A stretch of DNA of 8,220 nucleotides from DATHSN01 sp035464115 (GCA_035464115.1 DATHSN010000055.1:1-8220), one strand, 5' to 3'; positions 1 to 8,220 are shown, counted from the first letter of the stretch. Notes: generated by a model from the sequence alone, not told the origin. A program made the numbers and translations.

Positions 1-1159
1 CGAAGCGCAGCTCGAAGAACCCGGTGGTGGGCGCCCCGGCGATGCGCCAGTCGCCCTGGTCGTCGGTCGATGAGGTGAAGACGTCGAGCACGGCTTGGGT
101 GGGCACGCGCGTGGAGGACCCCGGCGCGGTCTTGGTGAAGCCCGGCCCCCGGGTCTGGGCGCCGAGCGCCAGCTGCTGGTCGCTCTCGTCGACCAGGCTG
201 ATGCGCCGCACCCGCACCTCCACACCCGACGGGTCGTCGGGCCCGCTGACCTGGCCGCTGAACACCTGTCCGGTGTCGACGTCGGGTCCGAGGGCGCCCT
301 CGCCGGGCCCGGCACCGCCGCCCTCGGCGCCAACTCCAGCCCCGTCGCCGCCGCCCGCACCGTCACCCCCCGAACCGTCGCCGGCCCCGCCCTCGGCGCC
401 GTCGGTGACCGCGGCGTCCTGGATGGCGACCTGCTCGTCGTCGGGACCGAAGAGCGCGACCGAGCCGAGGACCGCGGCGGCCCACACCGCGAGGGCGGTG
501 AAGATGGCGAGCACCCGGATGAGGTTGCGGGGCATGGTGGCGGTCTGGGTGAACGCCCCGGTGGCCCGCAGCGGCACCGACCGGCCCCGGGCCTCGATGG
601 TCATGAGCCGGCGCTCGTCGCCGCGGAAGCGCCGCTCGGTGCGCCGCACCTTGGCCTTGGTGCGGGTCCGCTCGCCGGGGGAGAGGCGGATGCGGGTGGG
701 GGCGAACGCGAAGCGCAGCCCGTCGCCCTCGCCGGCCAGCTCGAGCTCGACGGGATCGGGCCCCCGGTTCTCGAGCAGCACCTTGAAGCGGGCGCGGGAG
801 CGCCCCTTCACCGAGCGGGGCGACAGCGCCAGGCGCACGTGGTCGAGCTGGTCGACGGCCACGTGGAGGTCGACGAGGCGGGGCGGGTCGTCGACACCGA
901 TCTCGGCGATCTCGATGCCCGCCAGGCGCTCGCCCACCGGGAAGCCCTTCGGGACCCCGATGGGGATCTCGACCTCGACGATGTCGCGCGCCGGCACCGG
1001 GCCGATGGGGGCGAGGGGCACCGACCCGCTGGGATCGAGACCGAGCAGGCGCGCCGAATAGGTGACCGGGTGGTCGCGATCGTTGGCGATGCGCAGCGTC
1101 AGCGCCGCCGGCTCTCCCGGCACCACGACGATGCGTGACGGCTCAGCGTCGACCCACAT
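1..1159 (-). CDS. Third, diverged paralogue (Ig-like domains, TM helix, Gly/Asp linker, carboxypeptidase-regulatory-like domain), C-terminus beyond the window
   Basis: The frame is open from ATG 1159 to the left edge, giving 386 residues and no stop. It shares the plan of the two upstream proteins: IVVVPGEPAALTLRIAN (10-26), RLLGLDPSG at the same positions 37-45, VLLENRGPDPVEL (127-139), LSPGERT, then a transmembrane helix at about 214-237 with basic residues before it. It differs in three ways. The cytoplasmic membrane-proximal part is strongly basic (Arg/Lys-rich 165-192) and has lost the PWFG motif. A Gly/Asp/Glu-rich linker (253-288) follows the helix. Only then does a repeat-like domain begin, at about 299, with GDWRIAGAPTTGFFELRF at the cut end. 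There is no signal peptide and no recognisable enzyme domain in the visible part. It has a good ribosome binding site and a 138-base leader, so it may be expressed separately. Function is unknown; the shared plan suggests the same membrane system. Confidence 0.85.
   Translation of the reverse strand, partial: MWVDAEPSRIVVVPGEPAALTLRIANDRDHPVTYSARLLGLDPSGSVPLAPIGPVPARDIVEVEIPIGVPKGFPVGERLAGIEIAEIGVDDPPRLVDLHVAVDQLDHVRLALSPRSVKGRSRARFKVLLENRGPDPVELELAGEGDGLRFAFAPTRIRLSPGERTRTKAKVRRTERRFRGDERRLMTIEARGRSVPLRATGAFTQTATMPRNLIRVLAIFTALAVWAAAVLGSVALFGPDDEQVAIQDAAVTDGAEGGAGDGSGGDGAGGGDGAGVGAEGGGAGPGEGALGPDVDTGQVFSGQVSGPDDPSGVEVRVRRISLVDESDQQLALGAQTRGPGFTKTAPGSSTRVPTQAVLDVFTSSTDDQGDWRIAGAPTTGFFELRF
296..403 (-). 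repeat. Gly/Asp/Ala-rich low-complexity linker in the third paralogue
   Basis: Residues 253-288 are short imperfect GDG, GAG and GGG units with acidic residues and no bulky hydrophobics. They sit directly outside the membrane helix, where the two larger paralogues pass almost straight into the first repeat. It looks like a flexible acidic spacer. Confidence 0.75.
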
Positions 1160-1297
1160 GCCCCCGCACCTCAGTCTGGGAGTCGGGCGCCGAACCTCGC
1201 CGCACCGACGTGCGTGGCAGCGTACTCGACCCGTGCGCGCGCAGGGTGGTCAGCGGCAGGGTTGTGGACGTCGTCGCAGGTCGAGTCGTTCCGGGCC
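1160..1297 (-). other. Intergenic region before the third paralogue
   Basis: This 138-base gap has no gene. It contains a small perfect hairpin (arms CGCAC/GTGCG at 1201-1205 and 1210-1214, four-base loop) and a longer-range 8-base inverted repeat, ACTCGACC at 1224-1231 and GGTCGAGT at 1279-1286. A TACGCT resembling a -10 element lies between them, without a good -35. The contrast with the 1-2 base junctions upstream suggests separate control of the third paralogue, but none of these sites is firm. Confidence 0.4.
1167..1172 (-). promoter_or_regulatory. Ribosome binding site of the third paralogue
   Basis: GAGGTG lies seven bases before the ATG at 1159 and fixes that start. It is the clearest Shine-Dalgarno sequence in the window. 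The two preceding paralogues, which start with GTG directly after a stop codon, have only weak ones. This fits independent initiation here and coupled initiation there. Confidence 0.7.
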
Positions 1298-3781
1298 TCA
1301 TTGCAGGTCGACCTCGATGTCGATGCCGGTCAGCTGCTGTCCGGCGGCGATGACCACGTTGCGTGACGCGAGGCCGGGAGACCCGGGCGGGACCGACACC
1401 TCGATGATGTAGGTCTCCGGAGCGTTGAGGCTGGGGAACTCGTAGGTGCCGTCGGCCCCGGTGGTCGTCTCCACCAGCACCGCGCCCGGGAAGTCGACCA
1501 GCCGGTAGATGCGCACGCCGGCGCCGGCCAGGGGCACCAGCTCGGGGGGCGTGTCCGGAGGGGCGTCCTCGGGTGGCGGGATCACCTGCAGGACCCGACC
1601 GGTGATCGATGCCCGCCGCTCGAGCACGACGTCGACCGCGGTGTCGGTGCCGGCGGTGACGGTGGCGAGGACGGTGCGAGGGGTGGAGCCGTCTCGGGTG
1701 AACGTCAGCGTGTACGCCCCCGGGGGCAGGTCGTCGAAGCGGAACGCGCCCGGAGGGGTGTTGGCGCTGACGGTCGTGCGGGTGAGGGCGCCGTCGGTGA
1801 GCACCACCTGGGCGCCGCCCACCGGCTGGGCCACCCCGTTGGTGTCGAGCCCCTGGACCGTGCCGGCGATGTTGCCCGTGGCGCGAGAGAGCGTGGCGTC
1901 GACGCCACGGGCCCCGGTGCCCGCCGTGGGGTCGAGCACCACCGACGTGGTGAGGCTGGCCAGGCCGGGCCGTGAGAACGTCACGGTGTAGGTGCCGGGC
2001 GTGGGGAGCCCCCGGAGCAGGTACGAGCCCACCGACCCCTGCGACAGCGTGACCGTGGAGCGGGTGAACTCGCCGTCGGAGGCGGTGACGGTGACGCCGC
2101 CCGCGGGCCCGTCGTCGACGATGCTCACCTCGCCCTGGATGAACCCCGTGCCGCCGGCGAGCACCACCACGACGCTCTCGCGGTTCTCGGCCAGACCGAG
2201 GTTCACGGTGAGGGTCTGGGTGACGTAGCCCTCGGCGGCGAAGGTGAGGGTGTAGGTGGCGGGGGTGGCGAGGTCGCGCACCGTGAACGCCCCCACCTCG
2301 TCGCCCGTGGTGAGGCTGATGGTCGACGACGAGGAGACCCCGTCGGTGGCGGTGATGGTGACCCCGCCGAGGGGCCCGTTGGCGTCGAGCACGCGGCCCG
2401 CGATCGACCCGTCGCCCTGGCGCAGGACGATCTCGATGCCGGCGCGCTCCTCGGCCGCGGCGAGCACGACGTCGCGCCGCTCGGTGGCGAAGCCCGGTTT
2501 GGAGACCACCAGCTGGTAGGCGCGAGGGGTCGGCACCCCGGTGAGCTGGAACGCCCCGGTGGGGTCGACGATGGCGCTGGTGACCACGGCGTCGCTGTCG
2601 GATCCCAGCTCGAGGGCGGGCACCACGAGGGTGACCGTGGCACCCGACGGGTCGATGCCCAGCACGGTGCCGCTCACCGACCCCGGGCGGCCGCCGAGGG
2701 AGACGTCGACCCCGCCGACGGTGGCCCCCTCGGCGGCGGAGACGGTGGTGGCGTCCTCGAAGGTGGACGCGGCGCGGAACCACACCTCGGTGAACCCGGC
2801 GCCGAGGAACCGCAGCTTGTAGTCGCCCTCGGCGAGCGTGGGGAAGCGGTAGGAGCCGTCGTCGCCGGTGGCGGCGGTGGTGAGCGCCACGTTGGGGTCG
2901 CCGGCGTCGTAGAGCTGCACCGTGACGCCCGGGACGGGCTCCCCCGACGAGAGCGACGTGACGGTGCCGATGATGGTGGCCGGGTTGGCGGGGACCCCGG
3001 CGCGGTCGCGGTCGCCGTCGATGGCCTGCAGCAACAGGCGCTCGTCGACGCGGGCCACGTCGACCACGTCGCGCAGGCTGGACGTGAGCACCACGGCGAA
3101 CACCGTCACCGCGAGCGCGAGGCCGATCAGCGACAGGCTGCCCCGCGAGAGCCGGGGCCGCTGGATCATCACACCGAGGGCCTCGAGTGGCTCGGTGGTG
3201 CCCAGGGCCCGGAAGGTGACGACCCGCGCCGCCGCCGTGCCGAACCACGGTCGGGGCCCGCGGACCACCGCCCGGGTGTCGGCGCGCTCGCCGGGGGGGA
3301 CCTCGAGGTGGGGTGGGCTGAACTCGGTGGTGACCTTCAGCTCGGGGTCGATGGCCTCGAAGCCGAGCCGCAGGGGCGCGTTGCCCGTGTTCTCGACGAC
3401 CACCGCGTAGGTGGCCTTGCCGCCCACGGTCTGGCTCTCGGGCTCGACGGCCAGCCGGACCCGCTCCTGCACGGGTGCCACCAGCTCGATCTCGGTGATG
3501 GCGAAGCGCGAGGGGTCGGCCTGGGAGGTGGCCTGCAGGGCCACGCGCCGCTCACCGGCGGGGAAGTCGAGCGGGACGGTGACGACGAGCGTGACCATGG
3601 CCGCCGACGCCGGGAACAGCGACAGCGACGCCGGCTGGACGTCGACCCAGTCGGGGTCGAGGCCGAGGACGCGGACGTCGACGCCGATGATCACGTCGTC
3701 GGTGTTGACCACCTCGAACGCCAGGCTCACCGGCTGACCGGGAACGACCTCGAGGCGGTTGACGGGGACGGAGAGCCGCAC
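1298..3781 (-). CDS. Paralogous single-pass membrane protein: Ig-like domains, TM helix, six carboxypeptidase-regulatory-like repeats
   Basis: This 827-residue protein starts at GTG 3781, two bases after the stop of its paralogue, and ends at TGA 1300-1298. The frame stays open far upstream, to 5893, but that extension is Arg/His-rich and lies antiparallel to nothing real: it is another frame of the preceding gene. The N-terminus aligns column for column with the neighbour: VVPGQPVSLAFEVVNT, RVLGLDPDW at 37-45, VVVENTGNAPL at 127-137, VPPGERA and PRPWFG at 176-181. A transmembrane helix covers about 214-235, again without a signal peptide. Outside it are six repeats, near 266-363, 366-453, 456-542, 544-632, 636-720 and 723-823. 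The last has an inserted Pro-rich loop (PPPEDAPPDTPPE, 735-747). Lysine is rare in the array. No enzymatic domain is visible. Probably co-translated with its neighbour in one membrane assembly; the precise role is unknown. Confidence 0.85.
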   Translation of the reverse strand: MRLSVPVNRLEVVPGQPVSLAFEVVNTDDVIIGVDVRVLGLDPDWVDVQPASLSLFPASAAMVTLVVTVPLDFPAGERRVALQATSQADPSRFAITEIELVAPVQERVRLAVEPESQTVGGKATYAVVVENTGNAPLRLGFEAIDPELKVTTEFSPPHLEVPPGERADTRAVVRGPRPWFGTAAARVVTFRALGTTEPLEALGVMIQRPRLSRGSLSLIGLALAVTVFAVVLTSSLRDVVDVARVDERLLLQAIDGDRDRAGVPANPATIIGTVTSLSSGEPVPGVTVQLYDAGDPNVALTTAATGDDGSYRFPTLAEGDYKLRFLGAGFTEVWFRAASTFEDATTVSAAEGATVGGVDVSLGGRPGSVSGTVLGIDPSGATVTLVVPALELGSDSDAVVTSAIVDPTGAFQLTGVPTPRAYQLVVSKPGFATERRDVVLAAAEERAGIEIVLRQGDGSIAGRVLDANGPLGGVTITATDGVSSSSTISLTTGDEVGAFTVRDLATPATYTLTFAAEGYVTQTLTVNLGLAENRESVVVVLAGGTGFIQGEVSIVDDGPAGGVTVTASDGEFTRSTVTLSQGSVGSYLLRGLPTPGTYTVTFSRPGLASLTTSVVLDPTAGTGARGVDATLSRATGNIAGTVQGLDTNGVAQPVGGAQVVLTDGALTRTTVSANTPPGAFRFDDLPPGAYTLTFTRDGSTPRTVLATVTAGTDTAVDVVLERRASITGRVLQVIPPPEDAPPDTPPELVPLAGAGVRIYRLVDFPGAVLVETTTGADGTYEFPSLNAPETYIIEVSVPPGSPGLASRNVVIAAGQQLTGIDIEVDLQ
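1313..2986 (-). repeat. Six tandem carboxypeptidase-regulatory-like repeats
   Basis: This is the repeat array of the 827-residue paralogue. Unit starts read ATIIGTV, GSVSGTV, GSIAGRV, GFIQGEV, GNIAGTV and ASITGRV. The second-half motif appears as LAEGDYKLRF, VPTPRAYQLVV, LATPATYTLTF, LPTPGTYTVTF, LPPGAYTLTF and LNAPETYIIEV. Unit three shares DANGPLGGVTITA exactly with unit three of the preceding gene, so the genes duplicated after the array had formed. Confidence 0.8.
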
Positions 3782-3783
3782 CG

Positions 3784-5946
3784 TCAGCCCGATCCGGCGG
3801 TGAACGCCTCGTCGACGACGCTCGTGTCCCCCGCCGCGAGCTGCACGAGGGCCGTGCGGCTGCGCCCGTCGGCGGTGGTGAAGGTGACCGCGTAGCTGCC
3901 CGCCGGGAGACCGTTGAACCGGAAGCGGCCGGTGGGGCTGTCGGCCGTGATCGTCTCGCGCACGACCTCGCCGTCGGTGACCGACACCGCGACCCCGGCG
4001 GTGGGCGCGCCGTCGACCGTGACCGTGCCCTCGATGGCCCCGAGCTGCTGCTGGAGCACGGCGTCGATGCCGGTCTGGGAGCCGGCGCCGACGAAGTCGA
4101 CGGCGATGGTGACCCGCTCGTAGCCCTCGAGGGAGAAGGTGAGGATGTAGATGCCAGGGGTCGGCAGGCCCGAGACCACGTAGGCCCCCACGTCGCCGGC
4201 GGTGAGGGTGGTGGTGCTGGCCGCCACCTCGCCGCCGGTGACCGACACCTCGACCCCGCCGAGGGGGGTGCCGTCGCCGTCGGTGACCAGCCCCGACACC
4301 GTGCCCGACCCGCCGATGAGCTCGAGGTTCACGCCGGTGCGCTGCTCGCCGGGCCCGAGGTCGATGGCGATCGTCTGCGACGCGAAGCCGTCGAGGGAGT
4401 AGGTGACGAGGAAGGTGGCGGGCGACGGCAGGCCGACCAGCTCGTAGGTGCCCACCGCGCCCGAGGTGGGGGTGACGGTGGTGAACTCCTCGGTGCCGCT
4501 CACCGCGGTGATGGTGACGCCGCCGAGCGGGCCGTTGGCGTCGGAGACCGTGCCCGAGAAGCTGGCGCCCGCGGCGTCCATCCGGACGGTGTTGAGCACC
4601 GCCTGCTCCCCGCCGTCGAGGTCGGCGAGGACCACCTGGTCCTGGAACTCGGGGGCGAGGAACGTGAGCTCGTAGCTCGCGGGCGTGGGGAGGGCGTCGG
4701 CGCGGAAGGCCCCGCCCGATGCCACCACCCGGACGACCTCCGCGGAGCGCACGTCGTCGACGACCTCGCGGATCTCCACCAGCGCGTCGATCGGGGCTCC
4801 CGATGCCGCCGCGACCTGCCCGGAGAGCGAGCCGGGGAGCCCGGCGAGCTGCTGGTCGACCTCGGCCGTCTCCTGGGTGGGCCGGACGCGAACCGACTCC
4901 GCGGTGTTGAAGCCACCGGCGTTCGGGAACCAGCGGGTCTCGAAGCCGGGGGCCGAGAAGCTCAACAGGTAGCCGGCGGGCAGCAGGTTGGCCAGCTCGA
5001 ACGAGCCGTCCTCGGCGGTGGCCGCCGACGAGATCACGGTGGGCACCCCACCCTGGACGCGGAACGCCTCGACGGTGATGCGCTCGAGCGGTTGGCCGTT
5101 GGTGGAGGCGGTGACGGTGCCGGTGATCGATCCGGCGACCGCCGCCGGGTCGAACGAGCCCGTGCCCGTCCCGTCGAGCAACCCGCCCAACCCACCCGGC
5201 ACCTCCTTCTTCAGCTCCTCGCTGCCGAGGACGGCGCTGACCCCGACGGTGAACACCGTGGCCCACAAGCCGATGATCGCGAGGAGCGTGAGGATGGTGA
5301 GCACGCCGCGGGCGACGTAGGGCTTCTGGGTGAAGGTGCCCGCGCCGGCGACGGCCTCGTCGCCCCCCTCGGCGGTGACGGTGAGGGCGCGGGGCACGGG
5401 GGAGCCGAACCAGGGCCGGCGCGCCATGGCGGTGAGGTGCGCCACCGCCGTCTGCCCCGGGGGCACGAAGACGTGGGTGGGGAAGACCTCGAAGCGCAGG
5501 ACCCGCTCGGGGTCGGTGGCGAGCAACGCGATCTCGAGGTCGCGGTTGCCGCGGTTGGTGACGGTGACGTCGAAGTCGCCCTGCTTGCCCCCGACCACGG
5601 TGTTGGGGCTGAGCGCGACGACGGTGTCGTGCACCGGTGCCACCTCGACGAGCACGTCGAGCGTGTGGTGCCACGTGGCGTCGATGGTGGAGCGCAGCTC
5701 GACCTTCAGCAGCCCCTGGCCCGCCGGGTAGGTGCGGGGCAGGGTGAGCTCGAGGCGGATGCGGCCGGTGGCGTCGGGGAAGAGGGGGAGCTGGTCGGGC
5801 TCGCGTCGCACCCACGCCGGGTCGAGTCCCAGCACCCCGGCCACCACACCGTCGATGAGCTGGCCGGTGTTGGTGATCTCGAGGTCGATCCACGCCGGCT
5901 GGCCGGGCGTGATCTGGACGAGGGGGGTGAGCAGCTCGACGCGCAC
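3784..5946 (-). CDS. Single-pass membrane protein: Ig-like cytoplasmic domains, TM helix, five carboxypeptidase-regulatory-like repeats
   Basis: This is a 720-residue protein starting at GTG 5946, one base after the DUF4255 stop. A weak GGA about seven bases upstream is the only Shine-Dalgarno-like signal, so re-initiation after the preceding stop is likely. Residues 1-100 and 104-205 look like two Ig-like beta-sandwiches (ITPGQPAWIDLEITNTG, VLGLDPAW, VTVTNRGNRDLEI, VPPGQTA, RRPWFG). There is no signal peptide. One transmembrane helix spans about 212-240 with Arg/Lys before it, predicting the N-terminus inside and the C-terminus outside. Five transthyretin-like repeats follow at about 272-369, 372-455, 462-546, 547-632 and 636-716. 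Each has a G-x-V start, a G[LV]P-type turn and an LTF-type strand. Despite the Pfam-style name, no zinc-peptidase catalytic domain is present. The repeats probably form a stalk or binding rod. The next two genes are paralogues. Function is unknown; anchoring or sensing for a contractile particle is inference from the neighbour. Confidence 0.85.
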   Translation of the reverse strand: MRVELLTPLVQITPGQPAWIDLEITNTGQLIDGVVAGVLGLDPAWVRREPDQLPLFPDATGRIRLELTLPRTYPAGQGLLKVELRSTIDATWHHTLDVLVEVAPVHDTVVALSPNTVVGGKQGDFDVTVTNRGNRDLEIALLATDPERVLRFEVFPTHVFVPPGQTAVAHLTAMARRPWFGSPVPRALTVTAEGGDEAVAGAGTFTQKPYVARGVLTILTLLAIIGLWATVFTVGVSAVLGSEELKKEVPGGLGGLLDGTGTGSFDPAAVAGSITGTVTASTNGQPLERITVEAFRVQGGVPTVISSAATAEDGSFELANLLPAGYLLSFSAPGFETRWFPNAGGFNTAESVRVRPTQETAEVDQQLAGLPGSLSGQVAAASGAPIDALVEIREVVDDVRSAEVVRVVASGGAFRADALPTPASYELTFLAPEFQDQVVLADLDGGEQAVLNTVRMDAAGASFSGTVSDANGPLGGVTITAVSGTEEFTTVTPTSGAVGTYELVGLPSPATFLVTYSLDGFASQTIAIDLGPGEQRTGVNLELIGGSGTVSGLVTDGDGTPLGGVEVSVTGGEVAASTTTLTAGDVGAYVVSGLPTPGIYILTFSLEGYERVTIAVDFVGAGSQTGIDAVLQQQLGAIEGTVTVDGAPTAGVAVSVTDGEVVRETITADSPTGRFRFNGLPAGSYAVTFTTADGRSRTALVQLAAGDTSVVDEAFTAGSG
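3799..5133 (-). repeat. Five tandem carboxypeptidase-regulatory-like (transthyretin-fold) repeats
   Basis: This stretch encodes the repeat array of the 720-residue protein, units of roughly 81-98 residues. Recurring motifs are GSITGTV, GSLSGQV, ASFSGTV, SGTVSGLV and GAIEGTV at unit starts, and LPTPASYELTF, LPSPATFLVTY, LPTPGIYILTF and LPAGSYAVTF in the second half. The first unit is longer and carries a GFETRWFPN segment also seen, as GFTEVWFRA, in the first unit of the next gene. The units have diverged at the DNA level, so this is an old array and not a recent tandem expansion. Confidence 0.8.
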
Positions 5947-5947
5947 G

Positions 5948-6571
5948 TCAGGATCCGTCGGAACCGGCGGCGGGGCGCGTGCGCTCGCTGCGACGGCTCG
6001 GGCGCTCGCGGTCGCCGACCGACACGCCCACCTCGTCGGGCGGGGCGGGGAGCTCGACGGGGGCGCGCACGTCGACGGGGACCGTGGCGATCAGCTCGAG
6101 ACCGGGCTTGAGCTGGCCGTCGAGCGCCTTCCAGAGGTCGACCTGGTCGCGTCCCGACGAGCTCGCCATCTCGAGGATGGGCAGGTCGGTGCCCGCGGCG
6201 AGCGAGCCCTCGAGGTGCTCACGGGGGAGCTCGCGCGACGCGAGGAGCGACACGAGGAGGGCGCCGAGCAGCTGGTGCTCGTCGCGGTGGTCGGCGGTCC
6301 AGGCGGTGACGAGGTAGCGGAACTCGACCCGGGGCGCGACCTGGCGTCGCAGCAACGTGCCGTCGACCTCGGTGACCTCGAACCCGGCCCGGGCGTGCGT
6401 CGACGACCGGCGGACGTCGTAGAGGAACAGGTTCACCGTGGGGCGGGTGATCTTGGCGCTCCACTCGGTGTCGGGCGCCTCGAACGCGACGTCGACCTCG
6501 CGCGGATCGAGCGGGACGGCGGCCCTCAGGTACTTCTCCAAGCTCCTGTCGAGCAGGTGCAGCAAACCCAC
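5948..6571 (-). CDS. DUF4255 (Pvc16/Afp16-like) family protein, contractile-injection/phage-tail-like accessory
   Basis: This 207-residue soluble protein matches the DUF4255 (Pvc16 N-terminal) family. Members are encoded in extracellular contractile injection system and tailocin clusters, where Afp16/Pvc16 is linked to finishing the tube and sheath end. Visible family traits are an N-terminal helix LLDRSLEKYLRAAVPL (3-18), RPTVNLFLYDVRR (43-55), VEFRYLVTAW (82-91), the helix EHQLLGALLVSLL (98-110) and LWKALDGQLKPGLEL (146-160). The last 30 residues are Arg/Pro-rich and look disordered. GTG at 6571 is the first in-frame start after the hppA stop. A TTG at 6565 is an alternative with G-rich sequence better spaced before it. 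The TGA at 5950-5948 is one base from the next GTG, suggesting translational coupling. The family call is confident. The link to a contractile particle follows from the family, since no structural gene of such a particle is in view. Confidence 0.85.
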   Translation of the reverse strand: MGLLHLLDRSLEKYLRAAVPLDPREVDVAFEAPDTEWSAKITRPTVNLFLYDVRRSSTHARAGFEVTEVDGTLLRRQVAPRVEFRYLVTAWTADHRDEHQLLGALLVSLLASRELPREHLEGSLAAGTDLPILEMASSSGRDQVDLWKALDGQLKPGLELIATVPVDVRAPVELPAPPDEVGVSVGDRERPSRRSERTRPAAGSDGS

Positions 6572-6720
6572 GCCCCCGATCGGCCGGTCCCATCGCGAGG
6601 AGATGACCCGGACCCGCCCGATCCGTCGCTCAACGCAGGCGAGAGCATAGACGCCACGTGCCGTGCCGGCCCGCGGGGCCGACGAACGCGCTCGGCGACC
6701 CCGGATCGATGTCGAGTCGG
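6572..6720 (-). other. Intergenic region between hppA and the DUF4255 gene
   Basis: This 149-base gap holds no supportable gene. Besides the hairpin after hppA, it contains a TATGCT (6644-6649, minus strand) that resembles a -10 element about 70 bases before the next start, but I find no convincing -35 at 16-18 bases. The gap is far longer than the 1-2 base junctions downstream, so the DUF4255 gene may start its own transcription unit. The promoter itself is not proven. Confidence 0.4.
6665..6683 (-). terminator. GC hairpin after hppA, possible weak terminator
   Basis: A short inverted repeat begins about 38 bases after the hppA stop. The core arms GGCCC and GGGCC (6668-6672 and 6676-6680) enclose a three-base loop, and the stem extends to about eight pairs if one G-U pair is allowed. 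No T-tract follows, so it does not fit a classical intrinsic terminator. In sequence this GC-rich such a stem can also occur by chance. Confidence 0.3.

Positions 6721-8220
<1,500 letters not shown>

Noticed and set aside
24..1138. Two long plus-strand open frames of about 345 residues opposite the third paralogue
   Set aside because: Their translations are Arg/Ser/Pro- or Gly/His-rich with no domain pattern, while the minus frame gives a clear paralogue with a membrane helix. They are GC-bias shadows.
1143..3248. A 701-residue minus-strand frame overlapping the 827-residue gene
   Set aside because: It is extremely His/Arg-rich and has no recognisable domain. The repeats and membrane helix are in the other frame.
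3779..3790. Programmed frameshift joining the two large paralogues
   Set aside because: The downstream frame is open upstream of the stop, but I see no slippery heptamer or convincing downstream structure. Each protein has a full N-terminus, so simple stop-start coupling explains the junction.
1298..5133. Secreted carboxypeptidase enzymes
   Set aside because: Only the regulatory-like beta-sandwich repeats are present. There is no zinc-binding HxxE motif in a peptidase context and no catalytic domain.
6219..6593. A minus-strand frame with an ATG at 6593, upstream of the DUF4255 start
   Set aside because: It is out of frame with the DUF4255 motifs, and its product is an Arg/Pro-rich shadow. 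The GTG at 6571 is in the correct frame.

Overview
The window is very GC-rich and densely coding, and every gene I can support lies on the minus strand, so transcription runs from high to low coordinates. The strong G/C bias at third codon positions, the GTG starts and the gene content suggest a high-GC actinobacterium, possibly an Acidimicrobiia-type lineage. That placement is inference, because no rRNA or other phylogenetic marker is present.

Layout in transcription order. (1) 8220-6721: the C-terminal 499 residues of a membrane-integral ion-pumping pyrophosphatase (hppA), entering from the right edge. (2) 6720-6572: a 149-base gap with a GC hairpin just after hppA. (3) 6571-5948: a 207-residue DUF4255 (Pvc16/Afp16-like) protein, a family found in contractile injection system and phage-tail-like clusters. 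(4) 5946-3784 and (5) 3781-1298: two large paralogous single-pass membrane proteins of 720 and 827 residues, each packed 1-2 bases behind the gene before it. (6) 1297-1160: a 138-base gap. (7) 1159-1: a third, diverged paralogue that runs off the left edge after 386 residues.

The three paralogues share one plan. There is no signal peptide. About 210 residues of two Ig-like beta-sandwich modules are followed by one transmembrane helix near residues 212-240. The rest is, by prediction, extracytoplasmic: carboxypeptidase-regulatory-like (transthyretin-like) repeats, five in the first protein, six in the second, and at least one behind a Gly/Asp linker in the third. No catalytic peptidase domain is visible.

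DUF4255 and the first two paralogues are so tightly packed that they look translationally coupled. The best hypothesis is that this is the edge of a contractile-injection-system locus whose tandem proteins link a cytoplasmic particle to the membrane and cell exterior. The Ig-TM-repeat proteins may be an under-described anchoring or sensing module. No sheath, tube, baseplate or AAA+ gene lies inside the window, so this rests on DUF4255 and on architecture. The pyrophosphatase is probably an unrelated upstream neighbour.
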